Origin: Intestinimonas timonensis
Lineage (GTDB): Bacteria > Bacillota > Clostridia > Oscillospirales > Oscillospiraceae
NCBI RefSeq assembly: GCF_900626145.1
Contig: NZ_LR130816.1
Coordinates: 471,339-535,338 of the forward strand
Direction: 5' to 3'
Length of the DNA stretch: 64,000 bases
A model generated the notes under the pieces. That model ran no database searches, was not told where the DNA came from, and saw only the letters and a program-made list of their open reading frames with translations. The position numbers were made by a program, and so were the translations under genes. Positions 47,850 through 55,164 of this stretch are shown in pieces. The first letter of the stretch is position 1, and each line of letters starts with the position of its first letter.

Positions 47850-48437
47850 ATGGCAGATCTCGAAAAATTGCAGAAGAGTCTGGAGGCGGAGGGCTTTGCC
47901 GTCTCCCGCTTCGATACGGCGGCCCAGGCCGCCGACTACTTAGACGCAGCCCTGGACGGTAAGACCATCGGCATCGGCGGCTCCATCACCGTCCAGGAGA
48001 TGGGGCTGGGGGAGCGGCTGGCAAAACACAACACCGTCCTCTGGCACTGGGGCGGGAGCACCCTCCAGGAGGCCGCCGGCGCCCAGGTCTACCTCACCTC
48101 GGTGAACGGCGCCGCTGAGACCGGCGAGCTCATCAACATCGACGGCACCGGCAACCGGGTGGCCTCGGGGCTCTTCGGCCATGAGAAGGTGTACTTCATC
48201 GTGGGCCGGAACAAGGTGGTCCCAGACTACGACGCCGCCCTCTGGCGGGCCCGGAACATCGCCGCCCCCAAGAACGCCCAGCGGCTGGGCCGCAAGACCC
48301 CCTGCGCCGCCAAGGGCGACCGCTGCTACGACTGCAAGAGCCCCGAGCGGATCTGCCGGGCCCTGGTGGTGTACTGGGAGAAGCCCAACAGCATGGACAT
48401 GGAAGTGGTGCTGGTGGATGAGGACCTGGGCTATTAA
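47850..48437 (+). CDS. LUD-domain (LutC/YkgG-type) protein
   Basis: A 195-residue protein of the LUD family: GKTIGIGGSITVQEMGLGERL, YLTSVNGAAETGELINIDGTGNRVASGLFGHEKVYFIVGRNKV, and a C-terminal CYDCKSPERICRALVVYW segment with cysteines. Family members include LutC of lactate utilisation, but this stand-alone DUF162 form has no lutA/lutB beside it. ATG 47850 follows AGAAGGG. The next gene begins inside its end. Confidence 0.85.
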   Translation: MADLEKLQKSLEAEGFAVSRFDTAAQAADYLDAALDGKTIGIGGSITVQEMGLGERLAKHNTVLWHWGGSTLQEAAGAQVYLTSVNGAAETGELINIDGTGNRVASGLFGHEKVYFIVGRNKVVPDYDAALWRARNIAAPKNAQRLGRKTPCAAKGDRCYDCKSPERICRALVVYWEKPNSMDMEVVLVDEDLGY

Positions 48438-49542
48438 GGGGCGCTTTGCCGCCCTGACTCTGGCCCTGCTGTCTGTGCTCAGCGGCTGTTCAGCCATGCT
48501 GGAGCGGGAGTACCAGTCGGTGGAGCCCCACATCCGGCTCAGCGTGGCGGAGGACGATTCCAACGCCGTGTGGGCGGAGAGCTACTCAGAGCTCCAGAGC
48601 GCCATCCTGGCCCAGGTGAAGGCCCACCAGGAGGTGGGCGTCATCCGCCTGAAGAACTGGAAGGGGGACGTGGAGGAGCAGCTCACCCGGGCCTGCGACG
48701 AGATCAGCCACTCCGACCCCCTGGGAGCCTACGTCGTGGACCGCATCCAGCACAGCTTCACCCGGATGGTCTCCTACTATGAGGCCACCATCACCATCGA
48801 CTACCGTCGCTCGGCGGAGCAGATCGCCGCCGTCACCACCGTCACCGGCAGCGGCGCCATCCGGGCCGAGCTGCTGGACGCCCTGGACGGCTTCGTCCCA
48901 GAGACGGTCTTCCAGATCAACTACTTTGACGAGACCCAGGATGCCGACTACATCCGGAACCTCATCCGGGAGGCCTACTATGACCTGCCCGCCGCCGCCC
49001 TGGGTATGCCCGAGGCCCAGGTGAACCTGTACCCCGATGCGGGGAGCCGGCGGGTGGTGGAGGTCCTCCTCACCTATCCCGAGGACACCAAGACCCTCCA
49101 GGGCAAGCGGGTACAGATGGAGGACGCCGCCACCGACCTGGTGGAGCCCTACCGTACCGGCCTTGCCGACCGTGTGTTGGCCTCGGTGCTCTTCAGCACC
49201 CTGCGGGAGCGCTCCGACGCCGACGGGGCGGCGGGATCTACCGCCTACCACGCTCTGGTAGAGGGAGCCGCCGACAGCGAGGGTATGGCCCTGGCCTACA
49301 AGGAGCTGTGCGATCTCACGGAGCTGCCCTGTCAGGTGGTGGAGGGGGATCTGGATGGCGTTCCTCACTTCTGGACCATCGTCACCCTGGGGGAGGGGAG
49401 CTTCCATGTGGACCCCTCCCGGGAGGATGGCGTCCTCCTCACCGACGCCCAGATGGCCCAGGCGGGCTATACCTGGCCGGAGGGAGAATACCCCGTCTGC
49501 GGCGAGGCGGAGATCCCCACAGAAGAAAATGTAGAAAATTGA
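48418..49542 (+). CDS. lipoprotein with a transglutaminase-like domain lacking the catalytic cysteine
   Basis: A 374-residue protein with a lipoprotein signal (MRTWAIKGRFAALTLALLSVLSGC, lipobox LSGC). Most of the mature part is unrecognised. Residues about 280-345 match the transglutaminase-like fold: ALVEGAADSEGMALAYKELCDLTELPCQVVEGD, HFWTIV and HVDPS. In active relatives the position of S287 is a cysteine (typically VCEGYA); H317 and D332 of the triad are kept. It may be inactive or serine-based. ATG 48418 overlaps the LUD gene end by 20 bases, showing coupling. Confidence 0.75.
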   Translation: MRTWAIKGRFAALTLALLSVLSGCSAMLEREYQSVEPHIRLSVAEDDSNAVWAESYSELQSAILAQVKAHQEVGVIRLKNWKGDVEEQLTRACDEISHSDPLGAYVVDRIQHSFTRMVSYYEATITIDYRRSAEQIAAVTTVTGSGAIRAELLDALDGFVPETVFQINYFDETQDADYIRNLIREAYYDLPAAALGMPEAQVNLYPDAGSRRVVEVLLTYPEDTKTLQGKRVQMEDAATDLVEPYRTGLADRVLASVLFSTLRERSDADGAAGSTAYHALVEGAADSEGMALAYKELCDLTELPCQVVEGDLDGVPHFWTIVTLGEGSFHVDPSREDGVLLTDAQMAQAGYTWPEGEYPVCGEAEIPTEENVEN

Positions 49543-49550
49543 AAAAACTA

Positions 49551-49579
49551 TTGACAGAAGCGGCAAGTGTGGCTATAAT
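49551..49579 (+). promoter_or_regulatory. promoter of tRNA-Gly
   Basis: TTGACA at 49551, exactly 17 bases, TATAAT at 49574: a consensus promoter placed 15 bases before the tRNA. Confidence 0.9.
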
Positions 49580-49593
49580 ATCATTTGTCGCTT

Positions 49594-49669
49594 GCAGGTG
49601 TAGCTCATCTGGTAGAGCGCCACCTTGCCAAGGTGGAGGTAGCGAGTTCGAGCCTCGTCACCTGCTCCA
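49594..49669 (+). tRNA. tRNA-Gly (anticodon GCC)
   Basis: Seven-bp acceptor stem GCAGGTG/CACCTGC, D-stem GCTC/GAGC, anticodon stem CCACC/GGTGG around TTGCCAA (anticodon GCC), T-arm GCGAG-TTCGAGC-CTCGT and an encoded CCA after discriminator T. 76 bases, complete cloverleaf. Its 3' part is repeated at 49836-49864. Confidence 0.97.
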
Positions 49670-49715
49670 GCAAAAAGAAAACGGACTGCTTTTGCAGTCC
49701 GTTTTCTTTTTGCTG
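49668..49715 (+). terminator. terminator of tRNA-Gly
   Basis: A 22-bp perfect inverted repeat (CAGCAAAAAGAAAACGG...) around TTTT, with a T-rich right arm, starting at the tRNA CCA end. Confidence 0.85.
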
Positions 49716-49864
49716 TGAATAAGCTGTCCTTTGGAGAGAACTCGCTGCCTCCACCACAAAAATGCGGTGTAGCCGCATTTTTTGCGATCCGGAGGTGCGG
49801 GGTCCCCGCAAAAGCGGCGCTTTTGTGGGGTGCGATAGCGAGTTCGAGCCTCGTCACCTGCTCC
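49670..49864 (+). mobile_element. 196-bp element flanked by a duplicated tRNA-Gly 3' end
   Basis: Twenty-nine bases of the tRNA 3' half (49640-49668) recur exactly at 49836-49864. Between them are the tRNA terminator, a hairpin AAAATGCGG/CCGCATTTT, then GGGGTCCCC at 49799 and hairpin CCCCGCAAAAG/CTTTTGTGGGG (49804-49830), which abuts the copied tRNA end. The same terminal hairpin precedes the copied lepA end. No open frame and no integrase. Confidence 0.8.
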
Positions 49865-49869
49865 TCGTC

Positions 49870-50137
49870 GGAGCAAGCGCCATATCCCTTGCTCTGACTT
49901 TTGAAAAAAGTCAGAGCGCGCTCATTTTGCTGCTCCTCCTCTCCAAACCGGACCCGCTGCGCTGGGCTCCGGTTTGGTCTCCATCGGGGGTGTTTTGGGT
50001 TCCGCCGCCCGCCGGGCGGCTCCACCCTTCGGAACTGCACATGCTCGGGGCAAGTGAATTGCCCCTGCGCCAAGGTTTTGTCCTGCGGGCAAAACGCTTG
50101 TGCGGCGCAGACGCGCCGCCGGCCCGCTGGGCCGGTG
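49870..50137 (-). repeat. structured repeat family member in reverse orientation
   Basis: Read on the minus strand it carries, in order: a GGCGGCGCG stem, CAAGCGTTTTG...CAAAACCTTG (50071-50100), GGGGCAA-TTCAC-TTGCCCC (50047-50065), GAGCATGTG, a perfect 10-bp stem CCAAACCGGA/TCCGGTTTGG around GCCCAGCGCAGCGGG (49943-49977), AGAGGAGGAGC, a hairpin GCTCTGACTTTTTTCAAAAGTCAGAGC-type stem, and AAGGGATATGGCGCTTGC. This is the longest uninterrupted member of the family. No gene is seen in 49716-50293. Confidence 0.8.
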
Positions 50138-50293
50138 AGTGCGCAGAGAGAGGATACGGCCCCGGTCGTGTCCTTTTTTTATGCCTGGGCAGATGGGCTG
50201 TGCCCCTTTGCCAAAAAACTTTTTTCACTCACGAAAACTTTCCACCCACCCCTCCGTCTAACATACAGAAAGACAGAGAAGGAGGGGAGCCGC

Positions 50294-51190
50294 TTGGCTT
50301 ATCAACCGAAACGCTACCGGCGGAAGAAACGGCGCACCGCAGTGCCCCGTCTGCCCGTCGCCGTGCTGCTCCTGGTATTGCTGCTGGCCGGAAGCTGGTC
50401 GGTGCTGTCCGCCCATGTGAGCGCTCGTCATGATACCGATGATCTGCCCCGACAGAAGGCAGAGAGACAGGAGACTGCGGTCCCTGTGGAGACTACTGAT
50501 GTGACCGTGACACCTCCCCCTGAGGAGACTGTCACCGTCCCTGAGGAGACGGAAGCCGTCCAGGGCTATGACTATACCGCCCCCGTACCCCAGGGGGAGC
50601 GGGTGGAAAACGACTGGTTTGAGGACGCCGCCTTTTTGGGGGATTCTCTCACCGACGGCCTGCTGCTGTACAGCGACATCCGGGGAGCTGCCAACCTCTC
50701 TTATAAGGGCCTCACCGTTCAGTCCGTCCGCACCGATCAGGTGATCCGGGTGGACGGAGGGAAATATACCCCTCTGGAGGCCCTGGGGCAGAAGACCTAC
50801 GGTAAGGTTTACATCCTGCTGGGCATCAACGAGCTGGGCTGGTACAACGGCCAGCGGTTCTACGACTGCTATGCCCAGCTCATTGATCTGGTCCGGGAGG
50901 CCCAGCCCAACGCCCAGATCTACCTCCAGACCCTGCTGCCGGTGACGGCGGAGAAGTCGGAGAGCCACGAGTGGCTGAAAAACGAGAAGATCGCCGTCTA
51001 CAACGACCTCATCGCCCAGCTGGCCGAGGAGAAGGAGGTCTATCTGGTGGACGCCCACGCCGCCCTGGCCGACGAGAACGGCGTGCTGCCGGCGGATGAG
51101 AGCACCGACGGCGTCCACCTCACCAAGAGCGGCTATCAATGCTGGGCCGACTACCTCCGGACCCACACCGTGGCGCCGGAAGAACCATAA
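50294..51190 (+). CDS. membrane-anchored SGNH/GDSL-type hydrolase
   Basis: About 298 residues. A basic N-terminus (YQPKRYRRKKRR) precedes a single transmembrane helix (about 20-40, VAVLLLVLLLAGSWSVL), then a Thr/Glu/Pro-rich spacer and an SGNH domain: block I FLGDSLTDGL (nucleophile Ser), GINELGW (block III) and DGVHLTKSGY (catalytic Asp/His). Such extracellular esterases act on acylated glycans or cell-wall sugars. The start is TTG 50294, five to seven bases after GGAGGGGAG. Next to a SigV/RsiV-like pair, a cell-wall acetyl/deacetyl role is plausible but inferred. Confidence 0.85.
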   Translation: MAYQPKRYRRKKRRTAVPRLPVAVLLLVLLLAGSWSVLSAHVSARHDTDDLPRQKAERQETAVPVETTDVTVTPPPEETVTVPEETEAVQGYDYTAPVPQGERVENDWFEDAAFLGDSLTDGLLLYSDIRGAANLSYKGLTVQSVRTDQVIRVDGGKYTPLEALGQKTYGKVYILLGINELGWYNGQRFYDCYAQLIDLVREAQPNAQIYLQTLLPVTAEKSESHEWLKNEKIAVYNDLIAQLAEEKEVYLVDAHAALADENGVLPADESTDGVHLTKSGYQCWADYLRTHTVAPEEP

Positions 51191-51211
51191 CGGAAGGAAG
51201 CTGCCGTCCCC

Positions 51212-51718
51212 TTGAGACAGAACGTCCCGGACAACCGCCAGCTGCTGGTGGAGCATATTCTCGACGGACAGACGGATTTTTACCGCCTGGCGATGAGCTA
51301 TGTCAAAAATCGGGACGCGGCCCTGGATGTGGTGCAGGAGGCCATCGTGAAGGCCCTCAGCAAGGTGGACACCGTCCGGGAGCCGGCCTATCTCAAAACC
51401 TGGTTCTACCGCATCCTCATCAACGAGGCCATGAACTACTTCCGGCGGAACCGGAACCTGGTTTCCCTGGAGGACGTGATGGTGGACCGGGCGGAGGAGC
51501 CCAGGGACCCGGGGGAGCGTCTGGACCTCTACGATGCCATCGACCGGCTGTCCTTCCCGGAACAGACCGTTGTCAAGCTGCGCTACTTTGAGGATATGAA
51601 GCTGGAGGAGATCGCCCAGGCCACCGGGGCCAACCTGAACACAGTGAAGTCCCGGCTCTACAAGGCCATCCGAAAGCTCAAGGACATGACTGGAGAGGAG
51701 ATCGACTATGCACCCTGA
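51212..51718 (+). CDS. sigV: ECF sigma factor, SigV-like
   Basis: A 168-residue extracytoplasmic-function sigma factor: region 2 (TDFYRLAMSYVKNRDAALDVVQEAIVKAL, TWFYRILINEAMNYFRR) and region 4 (LSFPEQTVVKLRYFEDMKLEEIAQATGANLNTVKSRLYKAIRKLK). The start is TTG 51212 with AAGGAAG some 11 bases upstream. It overlaps the start of the anti-sigma gene by 11 bases. Assignment as SigV-like rests on the RsiV-type partner. Confidence 0.88.
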   Translation: MRQNVPDNRQLLVEHILDGQTDFYRLAMSYVKNRDAALDVVQEAIVKALSKVDTVREPAYLKTWFYRILINEAMNYFRRNRNLVSLEDVMVDRAEEPRDPGERLDLYDAIDRLSFPEQTVVKLRYFEDMKLEEIAQATGANLNTVKSRLYKAIRKLKDMTGEEIDYAP

Positions 51719-52562
51719 AATGGAACGAGCCAAAGCACGCTATCACCAGCAGGAAGTGCCGGAGGAGCTCTCTCTGACGGTACGGGCCGCCATCCGCGAG
51801 GGGAACCAGCGGCGGAAGAGACGCCAGACCCTGCGCAGGAGCCTGGCCACCGCCCTGGCCAGCTGTGCCTGCTTCGTGCTGCTGGTCAACGGCAGTCCCA
51901 GCTTTGCACAGGCGGTGTATGAGGTGCCGGTGCTGGGCAGCCTGGCGAAGATCTTTACCGTTACCGAATATACCATCAACGACGATGAGCGGGTCATCGA
52001 CGTGCGCCTCCCCGCCCTGGAGAACACCGGCCACACTGAGCTGGAGCAGAAGATCAACCAGGAGATCTCCACCCGCGTCCAGGACGTCATCGACGAGGCC
52101 GAGGCCCGGGCCAGGGAGACCAAGGAGGCCTATGTGGCCACCGGCGGCGATCCCGACGACCATATGCCGGTCATCATCGATGTGGACTACGAGGTCAAGT
52201 GCCAGAACGACCAGTACCTCTCCTTTGTGATCAACAAGACCGAGACCAGAGCCAGCGCCTACACCGAGTTCTACACCTATAACATTGACCTGGAGACCGG
52301 CAAGGAGCTTACCCTGCGGGACCTGCTGGGACCCAACTGGATGGAAACGGTCAACACCCAGGTGGCCGAGCAGATCGAGGAGCGCTCCAAAGACCCGGAC
52401 AACGTCTTTTGGACCGCCGAGCAGGGCGGCTTCCAGGGCATCGAGGAGGATCAGCCCTTCTACCTCAACGAGGATGGCCTCCCCGTGGTGGTCTTTGAGA
52501 AATACGAGCTGGGCCCTGGTTCCATGGGCAATCAGGAGTTTGTCATCCAGACGGGTGACTGA
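51708..52562 (+). CDS. rsiV: RsiV-like transmembrane anti-sigma factor (DUF4163/DUF3298)
   Basis: A 284-residue protein, the length of Bacillus RsiV. A short cytoplasmic sigma-binding segment (residues 1-45), one transmembrane helix (about 46-65), then an extracellular domain. Segments VIDVRLPAL, ELEQKINQEI, FWTAEQGGF and the C-terminal YELGPGSMGNQEFVIQTG parallel RsiV, which binds lysozyme directly and is then cleaved to free SigV. ATG 51708 overlaps the sigma gene. Lysozyme sensing here is inferred from similarity. Confidence 0.88.
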   Translation: MHPEMERAKARYHQQEVPEELSLTVRAAIREGNQRRKRRQTLRRSLATALASCACFVLLVNGSPSFAQAVYEVPVLGSLAKIFTVTEYTINDDERVIDVRLPALENTGHTELEQKINQEISTRVQDVIDEAEARARETKEAYVATGGDPDDHMPVIIDVDYEVKCQNDQYLSFVINKTETRASAYTEFYTYNIDLETGKELTLRDLLGPNWMETVNTQVAEQIEERSKDPDNVFWTAEQGGFQGIEEDQPFYLNEDGLPVVVFEKYELGPGSMGNQEFVIQTGD

Positions 52563-52585
52563 TCATATACGTCTGCCTCCAACAG

Positions 52586-52633
52586 CCGGACGGGCGGATA
52601 CGGTGCTTCCGTATCCGCCCGTCCGGTCTTTTT
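52586..52633 (+). terminator. terminator of the sigma/anti-sigma operon
   Basis: A perfect 18-bp stem (52586-52603 with 52609-52626) around TGCTT, then TCTTTTT. Confidence 0.9.
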
Positions 52634-52695
52634 ATCGTGAGATCGTGCAAAGGTTAAAAATGGGAATGCCTAGATTTTATGGGAACTGGATGCAA

Positions 52696-52725
52696 TTTAC
52701 AGGCCAAAATTCATCATTTTATACA
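52696..52725 (+). promoter_or_regulatory. possible promoter of the enoyl-CoA hydratase / CoA-transferase genes
   Basis: TTTACA at 52696, an 18-base spacer and TATACA at 52720 in an AT-rich leader (52634-52853) that stands out from the GC-rich surroundings. Confidence 0.4.
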
Positions 52726-52853
52726 AAAATATTTTTTAAAATACCGGCAAAAATGATTGATTTTCACAATGCAAAGTGGTAGCCTTTAAGTGTAAGGGCC
52801 GGTGTTACCGGAAACCCAGATCTGAGCAAGCTTGTGAAAGGAGCAGGGTAAAA

Positions 52854-53648
52854 ATGGAACTGAAGAAGCTGATCTACACCGTGGAAGACGGCATCGCGGT
52901 TATCACCATGGACTACCTGAAGAACCTCAACGCCATTGATGAGCAGATGGCGGACGAGCTCCAGTATGTGGTGGACGCGGCGGAGCAGGACCCGGCGGTA
53001 CGGGTGGTCGTACTCAAGGGCAGCAAGAAGGCCTTTTCCGCAGGCGGGGACATCGGCTACTTCTATCAGCTGATCCAGGCTGGCGGCGAGGTCAATATGG
53101 ACGGGCTCATCAGCAAGGTGGGCGGCGTGGCCGACGGCATCAAGCGCATGAGCAAGATGGTCATCACCTCGGTGTGCGGCGCCGCGGCGGGTGCTGGTGT
53201 GAGTCTGGCCTTGGCCGGCGACTTCATGATCTGCGCCGACAACGCCAAATTCATCCTGGCATTTGTAAACCTGGGCCTGGTGCCCGATACCGGCGCCACC
53301 TATCTGCTGGCCAAGAGCATCGGCACCGCCCGCACCATGGAGCTGGCGGCCACCGGACGGCCCGTGGATGCCCAGGAGGCTAAGGCGCTGGGCCTGGCCT
53401 ACAAGGTGACCACTGTGGATGAACTGGACGAGGTGACCATGGCCTTTGCGAAAAAGCTGGCCGCGGGTCCCCTTGTCTCGTACAAAAACATCAAAAAGCA
53501 GCTCTACGACGCCAGTTACAGCGACTACAAGCAGTGGCTGGCCGAGACTGAGGTGCCCACCCAGCGGGAGTGCGCCGCCTCCATGGACTTCCAGGAGGGT
53601 TGCAAGGCATTTATGGAGAAGCGCAAGGCCCAGTTCCAGGGGAAGTGA
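52854..53648 (+). CDS. enoyl-CoA hydratase/isomerase family protein
   Basis: A 264-residue crotonase-fold protein: KNLNAIDEQMADEL, KAFSAGGDIGYF (oxyanion hole), VCGAAAGAGVSLALAGDFMICADNAKFILAFVNLGLVPDTGATYLLAKSIG. The position of the second catalytic Glu of hydratases is occupied by D in VPDTG, as in many isomerases/hydratases with altered chemistry. AAAGGAG precedes ATG 52854. Followed closely by two CoA-transferase subunits, suggesting a short acyl-CoA fermentation pathway. Confidence 0.9.
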   Translation: MELKKLIYTVEDGIAVITMDYLKNLNAIDEQMADELQYVVDAAEQDPAVRVVVLKGSKKAFSAGGDIGYFYQLIQAGGEVNMDGLISKVGGVADGIKRMSKMVITSVCGAAAGAGVSLALAGDFMICADNAKFILAFVNLGLVPDTGATYLLAKSIGTARTMELAATGRPVDAQEAKALGLAYKVTTVDELDEVTMAFAKKLAAGPLVSYKNIKKQLYDASYSDYKQWLAETEVPTQRECAASMDFQEGCKAFMEKRKAQFQGK

Positions 53649-53697
53649 TACACAGGCGAATTACGCCGAACACCCATAAGGAAAGGTGGCAAAGGAT

Positions 53698-54441
53698 TTG
53701 AAATCAAAGATCGTGACCCGTGAGGAGGCCGTGGCCGGCATCCATGACGGCCAGGTCATCATGTTTGGAGACTGGCACGGAGAATTCTCCGCCGAGAAGC
53801 TCATCACCGAGATGCTGAAGAAGGGCGTCAAGGACATCGACGCCATCGCCGTGTCCGGCGGCATGCCGGACCAGGGCCTGGGCCGGCTCATCCACGAGCA
53901 CCGGGTCAGAAGTCTCATCACCACCCATATTGGCCTCAATCCGGAGGCCAGAGACCAGATGTTCGCCGGGGAGCTGGACATTGAATTCGTGCCCCAGGGC
54001 ACCTTTGCCGAGCGCATCCGCTGCGGCGGGGCCGGTCTGGGCGGCTGCCTCACCCCCACCGGACTCGGTACCGATGTGGAAAAGGGTAAGCAGAAGCTGA
54101 CCATCAACGGTAAGGAATACCTGCTGGAGCTGCCCCTCCACGCCGACGTGGCCCTCATCAAGGCCACCAAGGCGGACCGGGCGGGCAACCTGAATTTCCG
54201 GCTCATCAGCCGGGCCACCAACAGCTACATGGCCCTGGCGGCCGATCTGGTCATCGCCGAGGTGGAGGAGCTGGTAGAGGTGGGCGAGCTGGGTCCCGAT
54301 GATATCGACGTGCCCGCGCCCATTGTGGACATGGTGTATGTGCGTACGGGAGAGAAGAAGCCCTTCTGCCCCATGTGGCAGCGGGCGAAGGCCAAGGCAG
54401 AAGCCAAGGCGCGGGAAGCGGCGGAAGGAGGCAGCAAGTAA
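53698..54441 (+). CDS. CoA-transferase subunit A
   Basis: About 247 residues of the 3-oxoacid/acyl CoA-transferase alpha family: VTREEAVAGIHDGQVIMFGDW, then GLGGCLTPTGLGTDVEKGKQ (CoA-binding glycine loop) and LPLHADVALIKATKADRAGN. The C-terminus is Ala/Lys rich. TTG 53698 fits a ribosome site AAAGGTGG at 53683; GTG 53686 is an alternative. Its stop overlaps the ATG of subunit B by one base. It forms a heteromer that moves CoA between a short-chain acid and its acyl-CoA; specificity is not readable. Confidence 0.9.
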   Translation: MKSKIVTREEAVAGIHDGQVIMFGDWHGEFSAEKLITEMLKKGVKDIDAIAVSGGMPDQGLGRLIHEHRVRSLITTHIGLNPEARDQMFAGELDIEFVPQGTFAERIRCGGAGLGGCLTPTGLGTDVEKGKQKLTINGKEYLLELPLHADVALIKATKADRAGNLNFRLISRATNSYMALAADLVIAEVEELVEVGELGPDDIDVPAPIVDMVYVRTGEKKPFCPMWQRAKAKAEAKAREAAEGGSK

Positions 54442-55100
54442 TGGGAGCTCTCACCGGACGGGCGTTGATCGCGTCTCGCTGCGCGAAATTTTTCAAAGAC
54501 GGTGATTTTGTCAATCTGGGCATCGGGCTGCCCCTGATGTGCGTCAACTACCTGCCGGAGGGGGTCGACCTCTGGCTGGAGGCCGAGATCGGCATCGTGG
54601 GCTGCGGCAGCTCTCCCTCCTGGAACGACGCCGACCCTGACCTCATCGACGCCGGCGGCCAGCCGGCCTCGGTCATTCCCGGTGGCAGCGTCTGTGACCA
54701 CGCCACCTCCTTTGCCTACATCCGGGGCGGCCATATCGACGCGGCGGTGCTGGGCACCCTTGAGGTGGACCAGCACGGCAACATCGCCAACTGGACCATC
54801 CCCGGCAAGCTGGTGCCCGGCATGGGCGGTGCCATGGACCTGTGCTCCGGCGTGAAGAAGATCGTGGTGGCTACCGACCACTGCGAGAAGAACGGTAAGT
54901 CCAAGATCCTCAAGCAGTGCACCCTGCCGCTGACCGGCGCCCGCTGCGTCACCGACATCGTCACTGAGCGGTGCTATTTTGAGGTGACCCCGGAAGGGCT
55001 GGTGCTTCGGGAGCTGGCCCCCGGCTACACCGTGGAGGATATCAAGGCCTGTACCGAGGCCGACTTCCTGGTGCCAGACGAGATCGGCGTCATGGAGTGA
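54441..55100 (+). CDS. CoA-transferase subunit B
   Basis: A 219-residue beta subunit: KDGDFVNLGIGLPLMCVNYLP, EAEIGIVGCG (catalytic glutamate region, normally SENG), GGHIDAAVLGTLEVDQHGNIANW, LVPGMGGAMDL and CVTDIVTE. GGAGG precedes ATG 54441, and it overlaps subunit A by one base. With the enoyl-CoA hydratase it probably handles butyrate-, acetoacetate- or related CoA esters. Confidence 0.92.
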   Translation: MGALTGRALIASRCAKFFKDGDFVNLGIGLPLMCVNYLPEGVDLWLEAEIGIVGCGSSPSWNDADPDLIDAGGQPASVIPGGSVCDHATSFAYIRGGHIDAAVLGTLEVDQHGNIANWTIPGKLVPGMGGAMDLCSGVKKIVVATDHCEKNGKSKILKQCTLPLTGARCVTDIVTERCYFEVTPEGLVLRELAPGYTVEDIKACTEADFLVPDEIGVME

Positions 55101-55133
55101 CAGCCCCCCTCCTGCGGTCAGCCACAAAGACAA

Positions 55134-55163
55134 AAAACGGAGCGCCGAAAGGCGCTCCGTTTT
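55134..55163. terminator. bidirectional terminator between CoA-transferase and obgE
   Basis: AAAACGGAGCGCC and GGCGCTCCGTTTT pair perfectly around GAAA, with A-run and T-run on the two sides. Confidence 0.9.
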
Positions 55164-55164
55164 G

